From contig JAEKDP010000002.1 of assembly GCA_016521575.1 (NCBI GenBank), positions 348,098 to 412,097 on the forward strand: a DNA stretch of 64,000 nt. Direction: 5' to 3'. This DNA is from Rhodobacteraceae bacterium F11138 (GTDB taxonomy: Bacteria; Pseudomonadota; Alphaproteobacteria; Rhodobacterales; Rhodobacteraceae). Positions 8,975-18,065 of the stretch are shown here, piece by piece. The stretch's first letter is position 1, and every line of letters starts with the position of its first letter. The translations under genes and the position numbers were made by a program. The notes below the pieces were generated by a model, which made no database searches, was not told the origin of the DNA, and saw only the letters and a list, made by a program, of their open reading frames with translations.

Positions 8975-9595
8975 TCAGGCAAAAGCATAGGTCCCACCCC
9001 TTTCCAGCGCACGCACAAACGCCGGACGTGCGTGAACCATCTGCACAAAGGCGGCCAGTTTGGGGTGGGCATCGCCCCGCCCCTGCCGCACGGCCACTTC
9101 GGCGGGAAAGCTCATCATGATGTCCACCGCCGACAGGTCATCCAGAACGAAATGCCCCGACGGGCGCAGAACCGATTCCATATAGTTGAAATGGCTGGCC
9201 AACTGCTGTTCGATCCGTGGCCCCAAGGGCGCCCCCGCAGCCCCCAGGCGACCGACATACAACGCCAGCAGAATGGGCGCCATCGCCGAACCTTCGGCAA
9301 AATGCATCAATTCCTGATGGCTGATCCACGCGTCGCTGCCAGCCTGCGGGATCATATGCGCCGCGTATCGCGTACACAGGTATTCGACGATCGCCCCGCT
9401 TTCCGTTATCAGACGGCCGTTGTCCTCGATCATCGGTGACTTGCCCAGCGGATGCACCTGCAGCAACTCGGGTGGCGCAAGATTGGTTTCGGCATCGCGC
9501 TGATAGGGTTTCAGTTCATAGTCCAGCCCCAATTCCTCGAGCAGCCAAAGAATGCGTTGAGAGCGTGAATTGTTCAGGTGATGGATGGTCAGCAT
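8975..9595 (-). CDS. Glutathione S-transferase family protein
   Basis: A 206-residue GST. The N-terminal thioredoxin-like domain (1-80) starts LTIHHLNNSRSQRILWLLEELG, with a Ser in the catalytic loop region, the cis-Pro stretch GKSPMIED and the glutathione-binding ITESGAIVEYL. The C-terminal all-helical domain includes a short N-capping region VDIMMSFP. GGAG precedes the ATG. It is convergent with the MoaD-like gene, with 5 nt between the two stops. A detoxifying conjugation role is likely; the substrate is not predictable. Confidence 0.9.
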   Translation of the reverse strand: MLTIHHLNNSRSQRILWLLEELGLDYELKPYQRDAETNLAPPELLQVHPLGKSPMIEDNGRLITESGAIVEYLCTRYAAHMIPQAGSDAWISHQELMHFAEGSAMAPILLALYVGRLGAAGAPLGPRIEQQLASHFNYMESVLRPSGHFVLDDLSAVDIMMSFPAEVAVRQGRGDAHPKLAAFVQMVHARPAFVRALERGGTYAFA

Positions 9596-9764
9596 CGCAA
9601 GTCTCCGGTCAGTGGCACCGTTTCAGGTTGAACCGATCGCCGATAAAAGACCAGACCGCGCACACATCTGGCGCGGTTTTCAGCGCCCCCCCTATCCCGC
9701 CGGGTTGACCAAAAAAATGACTGCGCTACTGATAGTTCAGCTATGCGACCAACAAGGAAACAAC

Positions 9765-9974
9765 ATGAAACGCATCGGTATCGGCAGCCTTCTCATTCTC
9801 GCACTTTGTGCAGTTTCCGCCTGCGGAGGCGGGGGCGCGAAAACCACCAACACGATCAGCACCGCCACCACGGGTCAGGAACTGACCGATCTCAAAGCGG
9901 CTTTGGACGAAGGCGCAATCACCGAGTCCGAATACGAAAAGAAGCGCAAGGAAATCCTGAAAAGAAAAGGATGA
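9765..9974 (+). CDS. Small SHOCT-domain lipoprotein
   Basis: A 69-residue lipoprotein. The start at 9765 gives a signal peptide with lipobox AVSAC (Cys20), then a Gly-rich linker. A C-terminal SHOCT motif (about 37-68) reads LTDLKAALDEGAITESEYEKK. SHOCT domains are short helical oligomerisation or anchoring elements often found at protein ends; here the protein is little more than an anchor plus SHOCT. AAGGA lies before the ATG. It stands alone, followed by a GC-rich hairpin. Function is unknown. Confidence 0.85.
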   Translation: MKRIGIGSLLILALCAVSACGGGGAKTTNTISTATTGQELTDLKAALDEGAITESEYEKKRKEILKRKG

Positions 9975-9998
9975 CCTGCCCCCCCCCTGTAACGCGAA

Positions 9999-10026
9999 AT
10001 CCCCCCGGCCGGCTTGTCGGGGGGAT
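9999..10026 (+). terminator. GC hairpin after the SHOCT lipoprotein gene
   Basis: ATCCCCCC at 9999-10006 pairs with GGGGGGAT at 10019-10026, an 8-bp perfect stem with a 12-nt loop, 25 nt after the stop codon. There is no T-run on either side, so it may be Rho-assisted or act on both convergent genes. Confidence 0.55.
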
Positions 10027-10059
10027 CTGAATATCAGACGCGTCTCGGTTACCTGATCT

Positions 10060-11418
10060 TCAATTGCCCGATGCCGATGGGAAGACCGGCAGGGCAGAGA
10101 CGGCCCCGGACGGCGAGCTTCCGCCTTGCATCGCGTCACGCAACACCGCCACACGATCCGACGACTGTCCCATAACCGCGGTCCCACCATTGGACAGGCT
10201 GTTCAGCGCCATGTTCATCCAAGTGCCGGATTGCTGTGCCGAGGCTTTCGAGGTGCCAAATCCTTCGCGCAAGTGGTGGCTGACCATCTCGCCATAGCCA
10301 GTCTGCCCCCCGGCGACCAGAACCACGGCCGAGGCCAGCGCCATGGCGGCGTTGTCGGTCCGGTAGCCAACCCCCAGACAAACCTTGCCCGCCGACATCA
10401 ACTGATCCATGGGCCGACCGGACTCCTGCAGGAATGCCGCGGTATCGGCAACCACCTTGTTCGGGCTTTCAGTTTCCAGTGCAGCGATCTGCGGCGCAAT
10501 AGCCTGTGCCAACCCTTCGCATTGCTGCGTCACCTGCGCATCCGTCATGTTCGGAATGGTGGAAACGATCGAGGTGCTTTCCGCCATCGCATGGGTGCGC
10601 GCCAGGCAGAACTGCTCGTTCAGCGCAAGTTCGGAATCGCTGACCCGTCCGGCGGTGGTAATGCCGCCATTGGCCGCTGTCAGCACGTTGATCTCATTGC
10701 AATGTTCGTTCACCGAACGCGGCACCTGGCCGAAGGTGAATTGTGGCAATGCGCCCGTGTCCGCCCGCGCGGTGACGGGGGCCGGTTGAACCGCTGCCGG
10801 CGCGGCAGGCGCGGGTGCCGGAGCCGGGGCCGCAACGGGCGCCGGTGCCGGAGTAGGTGCCGGCGCAGGAACCGGGGCCGGTGCCTGCACGGCTGCGGTC
10901 TGGACATTGGCACCCATGTTCGGTGTCGCTATGCCCAGTTGTTCATTGCGATAGGTGCGCAGCAGCCCATTATAGCCTTGGGTCGCAACCACCTGATTGT
11001 AGGGTGGAACGCTGGAACTGGCCAAGGACCGCTGATAGCTGCCCAGCAGAAAATCCTTTTCATGACCATCCAGATATCCGTCGGGCTGATATCCCATATC
11101 AGCCTGATAGCGCGAAATGCCCGCGCGGCTCTGACGGCCCAGGGCACCATCCACCGAGCCCACATGATAGCCAAAGTAATTCAGGGCGGTCTGTACCTGC
11201 CGGTTCTCGGCCCGCTGCGCGGAGGAAATACCACTTCTGCGGGTTGTGGTGCGTGTGGTCCGCTGCCGCTGCTTGTTCTTGTGGACCTCGTTGACGATAA
11301 TCCCGCCCAGCAGCGCGCCCCCCAGCAGAGCGGCGGCGTCGTTGGCCTGGGCCCTCTGAACCGGAACGGCAATCATGCTGGCGGCCGCCAGCGACATGCA
11401 GACTCTTCGTGCAAACAT
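10060..11418 (-). CDS. Secreted peptidoglycan-binding-domain protein with Ala/Pro linker
   Basis: A 452-residue exported protein. The signal peptide (about 1-25, ending QAN) is followed by a glycine-zipper-like stretch LLGGALLGGI, then a peptidoglycan-binding-like fold (about 68-125: QVQTALNYFGYHVGSVDGALG..SRAGISRYQ). An Ala/Pro-rich linker spans about 178-215, and a C-terminal domain of unknown type (225-452) has several cysteines. It is the distal gene of the SrfBC-like cluster on the same strand. A 192-nt gap containing a TATAAT element separates it from the SUMF1-like gene, so it may be transcribed separately. A role in anchoring or sensing the cell wall is likely. Confidence 0.75.
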   Translation of the reverse strand: MFARRVCMSLAAASMIAVPVQRAQANDAAALLGGALLGGIIVNEVHKNKQRQRTTRTTTRRSGISSAQRAENRQVQTALNYFGYHVGSVDGALGRQSRAGISRYQADMGYQPDGYLDGHEKDFLLGSYQRSLASSSVPPYNQVVATQGYNGLLRTYRNEQLGIATPNMGANVQTAAVQAPAPVPAPAPTPAPAPVAAPAPAPAPAAPAAVQPAPVTARADTGALPQFTFGQVPRSVNEHCNEINVLTAANGGITTAGRVSDSELALNEQFCLARTHAMAESTSIVSTIPNMTDAQVTQQCEGLAQAIAPQIAALETESPNKVVADTAAFLQESGRPMDQLMSAGKVCLGVGYRTDNAAMALASAVVLVAGGQTGYGEMVSHHLREGFGTSKASAQQSGTWMNMALNSLSNGGTAVMGQSSDRVAVLRDAMQGGSSPSGAVSALPVFPSASGN

Positions 11419-11498
11419 CTTTTTACCCTCACTTAAAACCTGCGACGTGGATCCAAACCTTGGTCCGGCAGCTTTTGGTCGATGAAATCCTGGACAAT

Positions 11499-11535
11499 AT
11501 TATATCAGCCGATCATCCAACCGTACAGTTGTCAA
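11499..11535 (-). promoter_or_regulatory. Candidate promoter for the peptidoglycan-binding gene
   Basis: Read on the minus strand, a perfect TATAAT occupies 11504-11499, about 80 nt before the ATG at 11418, in a conspicuously AT-rich patch. A perfect TTGACA lies at 11535-11530, but the spacing is 25 nt rather than 17, so the pair cannot act as one classical promoter. The -10 element with a weak -35, or an activator-dependent promoter, is the better reading. Confidence 0.35.
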
Positions 11536-11610
11536 TATTTGCCACCATCTTTGACCCTTGAAGGGCCATCAGAAGGCGGGATTGTGAATTTTTCGCCAAG
11601 GGCGTGCGGA

Positions 11611-13182
11611 TCATTCCAATGCAGTCCGCAACAGGTCGGTCGAACTGATATCGGGTCTGGCCGCATATTCCGACAGATCCGCCCAGAACCGATCCAATGT
11701 CGACAGGGTCTGGTCGCGCCCGGACAGGGACAGTTCCTCGCGCAGAACGTCATAGGCCGCCCTGCGTTCGGCTTCGCCGATATCGGTTGTCAGCGTTTCC
11801 AGCGCGGCGCGCAGCGACAGCAGATAGGTCGACTGCATCTGCCGCATCTGCTTGATTTGGGCGACATGTTTCTCGACCTGACGGCCATAGACGCGGCTGT
11901 TGTTGCCAGCGCGCTGCAGATCGATCAACAGGCGTATGTTGGCGGCCTTGTTCTCGATCTCGTCGGCGTTTTCATCCAGAGAATCGACAAAAACCGCACC
12001 CGCCAGCAACGTGGCCCGGGCCGATTGTTGCAGCGCGGTCTGGGCCCTGTCCCGCGAGCGGCGGAATTCCAGCTTGAGATCATCCAGCGCCGCCTTGCGC
12101 CGGGGGTCGATTTCCGCATTGATCAGCCGGCTGATGCGGGCAACCGGGTCCACCTCGGCGGCGGCGTCCTCGCCCGCCCCGGCCATGGCGATCCAACGCT
12201 CGCGAATCTGCCGCAGGCGCTCATCCGACGTGGCGATATGGGACGACAGAACCATCCGCACCCCGAATGTCGCACCGCGCGTCGGCAGCCCGGTTGCGGC
12301 ATCAAACGGTGGGTATTCGGTGCGTTGCGCGCTGTATATCTGATCGGCGGAGGACAGGACAGAACCGCCGCGCGTGACGATACCGCCGACCTGACCGCCC
12401 GCGCGGCCGATCGCGTTCAGCCTGAAAGGGTCCAGCATCAGTTCCTCGGCATTGCCGTAAACGTCGAACAACCCCAGGGGATTGGGTTTGCGCAACCCGA
12501 TCGGTCCCAGCTTGCCGCGCGAAGATCCCGCCGCCTGAAACCGGGCATAGGCCCGCAAATCCCCGGCACCGAAAAACGTCAGGCCCGAGAACTTGGTGGC
12601 ATCAATGCGCGCCCCGCCTCGGGTGGCGTATTCCCATTCGGCCTCGGTCGGCAGGCGCACGAACGCCGCGGCACCGTCCGAACGCGGCAACCGGTCCGGC
12701 GCTTCCTGAAGCAGCCATTGCGAATAGACCTGCGTCAACCGCACCGCATCGAACCAGCCGAGTCCGCCCTGCGCCACCCGATCGGCCCGCTTTGGCGCGG
12801 CACAATCGCCGTTCAACGCGCGATACTGCCCTTGGGTCAGTTCATAGCGCGCGATATAGAAATACGTGGCACCCGACCCGTCGCCCGTATCGCCATCGGC
12901 CTCGCGGAACGGGCCGCGCAGATAGGCAGGCCGCAGATAGTCCGAATACCCGGTCCGGTCCAGAGATTGCCCCAGGCGGACGCGACGATCCGCCATCGGA
13001 TCATCTGCATCCACCGGCACAGTCACCTTCTGAAACGCCATCGCCGCACCGCATGGCATCGGCAGGATCAAATCCGCCGGCATTTCTTCGTGTGCCGGAT
13101 CGATCAGGTCAAGCGGCCATTCGGTTTGCGCCATCACACGCACCGCGCAGAACAGGAACAGACAGGTCAGCAGGCGTTTCAT
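11611..13182 (-). CDS. Periplasmic SUMF1/FGE-fold protein with long helical C-terminus
   Basis: A 523-residue exported protein. The start at 13182 is set by GGAGG 7 nt upstream, and the signal peptide ends near VMAQ. Residues about 100-325 form a formylglycine-generating-enzyme/SUMF1-like domain: ATYFYIARYELTQGQYRALN, RLPTEAEWEYATRGG, NPLGLFDVYGNAEEL, TRGGS and ATFGVRMV. The cysteines that perform catalysis in true FGEs, normally just after the RGGS segment, are missing. A binding or structural role is therefore likelier than sulfatase activation. Residues 330-523 look helical and coiled-coil, an unusual extension. It follows the ABC permease by 2 nt. Confidence 0.8.
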   Translation of the reverse strand: MKRLLTCLFLFCAVRVMAQTEWPLDLIDPAHEEMPADLILPMPCGAAMAFQKVTVPVDADDPMADRRVRLGQSLDRTGYSDYLRPAYLRGPFREADGDTGDGSGATYFYIARYELTQGQYRALNGDCAAPKRADRVAQGGLGWFDAVRLTQVYSQWLLQEAPDRLPRSDGAAAFVRLPTEAEWEYATRGGARIDATKFSGLTFFGAGDLRAYARFQAAGSSRGKLGPIGLRKPNPLGLFDVYGNAEELMLDPFRLNAIGRAGGQVGGIVTRGGSVLSSADQIYSAQRTEYPPFDAATGLPTRGATFGVRMVLSSHIATSDERLRQIRERWIAMAGAGEDAAAEVDPVARISRLINAEIDPRRKAALDDLKLEFRRSRDRAQTALQQSARATLLAGAVFVDSLDENADEIENKAANIRLLIDLQRAGNNSRVYGRQVEKHVAQIKQMRQMQSTYLLSLRAALETLTTDIGEAERRAAYDVLREELSLSGRDQTLSTLDRFWADLSEYAARPDISSTDLLRTALE

Positions 13183-13184
13183 GC

Positions 13185-14381
13185 TCACCCTCCGTCACGC
13201 AGCACGCTGGCCGGGTCCAGCCGCTGGGCCGACCATGCCGCAAACCCCGCAGCACCCAGCACCAGTGCCAGAACCGAGACACAGATCAACAATCCCTGTG
13301 CGGGTGCGATCAGGGTCAGATCCCGCCCCGCCGGCAGGTTCTGCCCGAACAGCGCCGCAGCGACCCGCCCCGCGGCAAGATAGAGCGCAAAGGAAATCGC
13401 CAGACCCAGACCCGATGTCACCACAGCCTGTATCACGGGAAACAGCGCCAGCTGGCGGCTGGGCACCCCCAGCAGGGCAATCCCGGCCAGCACCGGTTTC
13501 TTGCGGCTGACATCGGACCAGAACCCAAGCACCAGCGCCGCGCCCAGACCCAGCGCCGCAAGCACCGCCGTCAGCCCCAGCGCCAGATTCAGCTTGTGGC
13601 CCAGGCCCAGCACCGCCTCGACCTCCCGCGTCCGCGCATTGGTGCCAATGCCCAACCGGGTTTCGATACGCGCCTGAAGCCCGGCCAGTTCTTCGAGATT
13701 TCGGGCATAGACCCGCACCCCTTCGTATGATGTAACACGCTCTGCCAAGGCACGGGTGCCGACGATGCCATACTCCGGCAGACTATAGGAATCATAGAAT
13801 GCCTCGATCAGGTCCAACAACGGGAATGGTGCCAGTACCGCACGCCCGGGCACGCCGGATTCAGGCAGGATCGCGGCGACCTTGACCGGCAAGACCAACT
13901 GGCGCGGGCGTCCTTCGGCCTGGCTGACCAGTTCCAGTTCGGCCTGTTGCGTCAAATTCAACTGCCGCGCCAACTGGGCGCTGACCGCGACCTGATCCTG
14001 CCCCAGCCGCAGACCTGGCGGCAGGTTCGGATCCCCCGCCCCCGAAGGCAGAACCAGCGCCGGACGAAACCTGCGCCCCCCCTTGGCGCGCACATTCATA
14101 TAATCGAACTGGCCGCGCACCTTTGGCGTCAGAAAGGCAATCTCGGGCCAGTCCCGAAGCGGCGCAAGATCGGCCTCTGAAAAGCTGCCGTTGCCCTGGG
14201 TGTCGATCTGCAAATTCGCCGGATCGCTCAGCAATTCCCCAATCAATGCGGTATAAACCCCGTTCTTGACCCCGAACAACACCAGCAGCGGCACCAGAAT
14301 CCCGACCATCGCGGCCACATTGCAGAATAACAGGAACCGGTCACGCATCAGATCGCGCCAGGCGAGGCTCAGGATCAACAT
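13185..14381 (-). CDS. ABC transporter permease, FtsX/MacB/LolC type
   Basis: A 398-residue inner-membrane permease. The start at 14381 has GGAGG upstream and places the first TM helix (VAAMVGILVPLLVLFGV) near the N-terminus. A large periplasmic domain (about 45-245) follows, then three C-terminal TM helices, the FtsX arrangement. Proteins of this class usually do not move solutes across the inner membrane. They drive periplasmic work, such as lipoprotein release (LolCDE), efflux via MacB, or hydrolase activation (FtsEX). It overlaps its ATPase gene by 7 nt. Neighbours suggest it energises a periplasmic machine. No partner permease is encoded. Confidence 0.87.
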   Translation of the reverse strand: MLILSLAWRDLMRDRFLLFCNVAAMVGILVPLLVLFGVKNGVYTALIGELLSDPANLQIDTQGNGSFSEADLAPLRDWPEIAFLTPKVRGQFDYMNVRAKGGRRFRPALVLPSGAGDPNLPPGLRLGQDQVAVSAQLARQLNLTQQAELELVSQAEGRPRQLVLPVKVAAILPESGVPGRAVLAPFPLLDLIEAFYDSYSLPEYGIVGTRALAERVTSYEGVRVYARNLEELAGLQARIETRLGIGTNARTREVEAVLGLGHKLNLALGLTAVLAALGLGAALVLGFWSDVSRKKPVLAGIALLGVPSRQLALFPVIQAVVTSGLGLAISFALYLAAGRVAAALFGQNLPAGRDLTLIAPAQGLLICVSVLALVLGAAGFAAWSAQRLDPASVLRDGG

Positions 14382-15091
14382 GGCCCGTCCTCCAGGCGGG
14401 CAATCACCTGCGCGCCTTCGGTCCGGGTTGCCAGATGTAGGCACGGAATGCCAAAGCGCGCGATGCGCGCGGTGTCATGACTGGACAGGATCACCCCGGT
14501 ACCTTGTTGTCGCGCGGTATCCAGAAACAGATCCAGAACCCGGTCGGCGCTGTCATTGTCCAATGCGGCGGTGGGTTCGTCGGCGATGACGAATGGAGAC
14601 CGGTGCGCCAGCGCCCTTGCAATCGCCGCCCGCTGACGTTGACCAATGGACAGCGCCCCCGGGCGCAAACCCACCACATCCCGCAGCCCCAGCCGCCCAA
14701 GCAGCGCATCCATGTGCGGTCTGTCTGTCCGGTCGGTCACCCGCTGGGTCAGCGCCACGTTTTCAGCCACGTTCAGGAATGGCATCAACCCACCGGTTTG
14801 AGGAACAAAGCCGAACAACCGCCCACGCGTGCGCGCCAGGCTGGCGCTGCGTGGCCCACCGCTCCACAGCCCGGCCAGATCCAGCCCGCCGCTGCGATAT
14901 CTTGTGCCCGACCCCGGCCGGCGCAGCAGGCCCAGCAGTTCCAGCAACAGCGTCTTGCCGGATCCGCTGGCCCCGGTCAGCGCCACGATCTGCCCCGGTT
15001 CAAGCTGCAACGCCTTGACCTGCAAGCGAAACACCCGGTCGCCATCGCGCAATCCGACCTGCCCGTCCTGCATATCAAGACCAACCGCCAT
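14375..15091 (-). CDS. ABC transporter ATP-binding protein, LolD/MacB type
   Basis: A 238-residue ATPase subunit. Walker A GASGSGKT is near 40-47, the Q-loop is in FGFVPQTGG, the signature is LSIGQRQR (in place of LSGGQ), Walker B is FVIADEPTAALD, and the switch His is in SSHD. It pairs with the FtsX-type permease immediately downstream (7-nt overlap) and follows the vWA gene by 6 nt. The Gly-to-Ile change in the signature motif is mild and seen in other families. It likely powers conformational work on periplasmic components of this cluster. Confidence 0.9.
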   Translation of the reverse strand: MAVGLDMQDGQVGLRDGDRVFRLQVKALQLEPGQIVALTGASGSGKTLLLELLGLLRRPGSGTRYRSGGLDLAGLWSGGPRSASLARTRGRLFGFVPQTGGLMPFLNVAENVALTQRVTDRTDRPHMDALLGRLGLRDVVGLRPGALSIGQRQRAAIARALAHRSPFVIADEPTAALDNDSADRVLDLFLDTARQQGTGVILSSHDTARIARFGIPCLHLATRTEGAQVIARLEDGPC

Positions 15092-15097
15092 TACGTG

Positions 15098-17029
15098 TCA
15101 GGGCAGAACATCGAATGGCATGGCAAAAACATATTCACCATCCGGCGCACCATCATACAGCGGCGTCCAGACCGCGGGGTCCAGCAACCATTTGCGATAT
15201 TGGACCAGCTTCTGCCGCATCCCATCCAGAATCGCGCGGCGGTTCATCGCGCTTTGCGCCCAGCGGTCTTGCGTGGTCAGCATCAGCTGACTTTCATACG
15301 GCAGATCCTCAAGAAATTCGAGCGCGCCGCCCAGGGTATCGCTTTCGGTATTGATCAACCGGTCCGGGTTCTGCGCCATTCGGGCAACCACATCACGCAC
15401 CTGGTTGAAAAAGCTGGCCGCGTCCTCGGCGCTGCGGCTCTGCTCGCCCAGGTTCAGCAATTGCGACAGCAGATCGGCCATGGTCGCCATTTCGTTCTTG
15501 GTGACCAGCAGCCGTGGTTCGATTGCCAACCTGGTCGGGTCCTCGACGGCCTTTTCCGACACCCATCCTTCGATCACATCCGGAGCCTGAGTGCCCTTGA
15601 GCCGGCCCAGATAGGCCAACTGCAGGGCCAGCCCCAGGTTGACCATCTCGGGCCCCGCCTCTTCAGGGCTGAGCACACGGGATTCGTTGCGTGCGACACG
15701 GATCACATCCGTCAGCGCCGTCACCAGACGGGTCACCGTGCTTTCGAACGCCTGGGGCGAACCGTCCGCAATGCCGTAATAGAACGTATTGTCATGGAAG
15801 CGCGACAGTTCCCGATACTGACTGGCCGCATAGGCGTGCTGCGCCTCGCCGCCAGCGGTCGTCTGCAGGTGCAGGGTCATGATCGCCACGCCCTTGTCCT
15901 GCGCGTTGCGCTGCAACTCCCGGACCCCGATCCGGCTGCGCGCATTCGGATCGCGCACATCCTTGGGTCCGGCATCGGTGATCAGGATCACGATGCGCGC
16001 ATCGAACGGATCGCCCCCGCCTCCGGTCCAGTCGGTCAGATCCACCGCATCCTCGACCCCGGCCAGGCTATCCTCGTTGAAGCCCGGCGAATTGATCTGT
16101 GCAACCTGTGTCGCGGCGCGGATCGTCGCCACGACCGGTGTCTGGTCCTGGCGGCGCTGCAATGGCAACAGCGTACGGGTGCGGTATTCCAGGCCAGGCG
16201 CCACGTCGGTGTTGTCGCGAAATGCAACCACCCCGAACTGGACCCGATCACCGATTTCGGTCCCCTGTACGTCCTGGATGATCTGTTCCACCGCTGCCTG
16301 GGTCCGCCGGATATAGGGATCCATCGACTGGGTGGTGTCGAACACGAACACAATGCCGGCATCGAAACTGTCCGACGAGGCCTGCGCCGGTTTGCCGTCT
16401 TCGCGCAGCGGCACCGAGGCAACCTTCATCAGCAGGTTTTCCTCATAATTCAGCGGATGCAGGTCCTGAGTAAAGTCCAGGATCGGCATCAGGTAAAGCT
16501 GATCGACGATATTGACGTATTCGGGCGGCTCGACCGCAACCAGCCCCCGGTCTTCGGGCACCGAGCCTGCGATGGCTTCATCCAGCATCTGTCGCTGCAA
16601 GCCGCGCAGATCCTCATGTTCCATGAAAGCCCGCAGCCCGTCTTCCTGCGCAAACAGGAACTGGCGCGCACGCCCCGCGCTGTTGGTAAAGGCGGCGACG
16701 ATATTCTGTTTCCACGGCACGACGGACCCGGCTTGAACCCAGCCGGTCGGCCCGCCCGACACCGATGGCCCGACCTGATACCAGCCCGGTTTCTCGCCAT
16801 AAACATAGAGCGGCTGAAACGCCGGATACCCCCGTGTGGCCCCGGCGTCGGGCTGCGGGTGATGCAAGGCCCCCGGACGGGTAAGAACCCGGCGATATAC
16901 GGTCTTGCGCCCTTCGACCAGCAACGGGCGCTCTGTCGCCTGCACCGGACCCGGGGCGGATCCGGCAGCCATTCCGATGGCCACAGCCGTCAGACAGACC
17001 AGCAACCGCCTAAGAACAAAAATCATCAT
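15098..17029 (-). CDS. Exported vWA-domain protein with SH3-like N-terminal domain
   Basis: A 643-residue protein. Start 17029 (or the adjacent ATG at 17026) follows AAGGGG and opens a signal peptide of about 32 residues. Residues about 35-110 resemble a bacterial SH3 domain (YVYGEKPGWYQVG, GWVQAGSVVPW). A von Willebrand factor A domain (about 225-430) has the metal-site variant DTTQSM (D231) and the later TDAG. A helical C-terminal part continues to the end. vWA domains bind protein ligands through a divalent metal. The gene overlaps the upstream gene by 20 nt and precedes the ABC pair by 6 nt, so all belong to one transcript. Confidence 0.82.
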   Translation of the reverse strand: MMIFVLRRLLVCLTAVAIGMAAGSAPGPVQATERPLLVEGRKTVYRRVLTRPGALHHPQPDAGATRGYPAFQPLYVYGEKPGWYQVGPSVSGGPTGWVQAGSVVPWKQNIVAAFTNSAGRARQFLFAQEDGLRAFMEHEDLRGLQRQMLDEAIAGSVPEDRGLVAVEPPEYVNIVDQLYLMPILDFTQDLHPLNYEENLLMKVASVPLREDGKPAQASSDSFDAGIVFVFDTTQSMDPYIRRTQAAVEQIIQDVQGTEIGDRVQFGVVAFRDNTDVAPGLEYRTRTLLPLQRRQDQTPVVATIRAATQVAQINSPGFNEDSLAGVEDAVDLTDWTGGGGDPFDARIVILITDAGPKDVRDPNARSRIGVRELQRNAQDKGVAIMTLHLQTTAGGEAQHAYAASQYRELSRFHDNTFYYGIADGSPQAFESTVTRLVTALTDVIRVARNESRVLSPEEAGPEMVNLGLALQLAYLGRLKGTQAPDVIEGWVSEKAVEDPTRLAIEPRLLVTKNEMATMADLLSQLLNLGEQSRSAEDAASFFNQVRDVVARMAQNPDRLINTESDTLGGALEFLEDLPYESQLMLTTQDRWAQSAMNRRAILDGMRQKLVQYRKWLLDPAVWTPLYDGAPDGEYVFAMPFDVLP

Positions 17030-18065
17030 AAGCCCCTTTTTCCAAGGTCGCGGCAGACCCGGACAGACTGTCGCAAACGGCCGCCAGGTGGGTTTGCGCC
17101 TGCTGTTCTCCGGCCCGCACAGCGCGCGCATAATATTCTGCCGCCTTGGCGGGGTCGTCGTCAAACGTCAGCCCGATCAGCGTCTCGATACGCGGATCCA
17201 GCCGGCGACCGTCATACAACGTGCCAAACAGCAACAGCGCGGCCCCGTCGCCCCGCGCGGCGGCATCTTCGATCAGGGCCAGGGCCGTGTCGGCAGACAC
17301 ATCCGCACCGCAGTCCCGGATCGCTGCCGCCGTCGCGCTGAACGCGCCGGGAACCGACGACAGCGCAGCCAACGTGCACCCGTCCAGCGGCGTCTCATCA
17401 TCATCGCGCGGCGGAGTCGAGATCCCGTCATCCGCAACAATCGGCCAGACATACCACAGCACCGCCGCCAACAGCACTACAGCCACTGCGGCCAGCAGCC
17501 ACGGCAGCGCGCGCTTGCGCGGCTTGACCGGATCCGCCGCGGGTGCCACCGGAGCGGGCGTTTCCGGCTGGGGTGGCATTGGCGCGGGCGTGGCGGCAGG
17601 TTCGGGGCTTTCGGGGATGTCATCGCTTGGTCGACCAACCAGCCGATCAGCCGCTTGCTCTGCCGTCTGGCGCGCCACCGGGCGCAGACCACCCAGCACC
17701 GCCGCCCCGGCCCTTGGCGGCACATCGTCCGGCCAGGAAATGTCGAAAGCCAGCCCGTCGACCTCGATCCGCAGCGGCATGTATTCGTCCAGCCGATTTA
17801 CGATTTCGGGACCGACCCGGACCCAATCCGCCCCGTCGTGCCGATACACCTGATAGGGACCGAAATCGATCCGGTCGGACTGCCAGGTCGGGTCCCCGAT
17901 ACCAACCCGATCGTCCTGCTGTGCGCCCGGTGCCAGCCAGCGTTCACCATAGGCGTCGAACACGGCAACCTTCGCGTGTTCACCCGGCAGGCTACCCGCA
18001 GGCAGTTCCAGGAACGCATACCCCCCCGCCGGGTGTTGCGGGTCCGGATGAACCGTCAGGGTCAT
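17010..18065 (-). CDS. Membrane protein with cytoplasmic N-domain and Sel1-like periplasmic tail
   Basis: A 351-residue single-pass protein of unknown function. Residues 1-125 form a beta-rich domain (VAVFDAYGERWLAPG, IDFGPYQVYRHDGADWVRVG) that I do not recognise. A Pro/Ala-rich linker (150-182) follows, then a TM helix (about 187-209) after the basic KPRKR. A C-terminal region (about 230-351) has Sel1-like repeat character (ALIEDAAARGDGAALLLFGTLYDG, AAEYYARAVRAGEQQAQTHLA). The ATG overlaps the SrfC-like stop (4 nt), so translation is coupled. The linear order suggests it connects cytoplasmic SrfC with the periplasmic vWA protein; that is inference. Confidence 0.7.
   Translation of the reverse strand: MTLTVHPDPQHPAGGYAFLELPAGSLPGEHAKVAVFDAYGERWLAPGAQQDDRVGIGDPTWQSDRIDFGPYQVYRHDGADWVRVGPEIVNRLDEYMPLRIEVDGLAFDISWPDDVPPRAGAAVLGGLRPVARQTAEQAADRLVGRPSDDIPESPEPAATPAPMPPQPETPAPVAPAADPVKPRKRALPWLLAAVAVVLLAAVLWYVWPIVADDGISTPPRDDDETPLDGCTLAALSSVPGAFSATAAAIRDCGADVSADTALALIEDAAARGDGAALLLFGTLYDGRRLDPRIETLIGLTFDDDPAKAAEYYARAVRAGEQQAQTHLAAVCDSLSGSAATLEKGAYDDFCS

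Noticed and set aside
11530..11535. TTGACA plus TATAAT as a classical sigma-70 promoter pair.
   Set aside because: The spacer is 25 nt, too long; only the -10 element is kept as a weak candidate.
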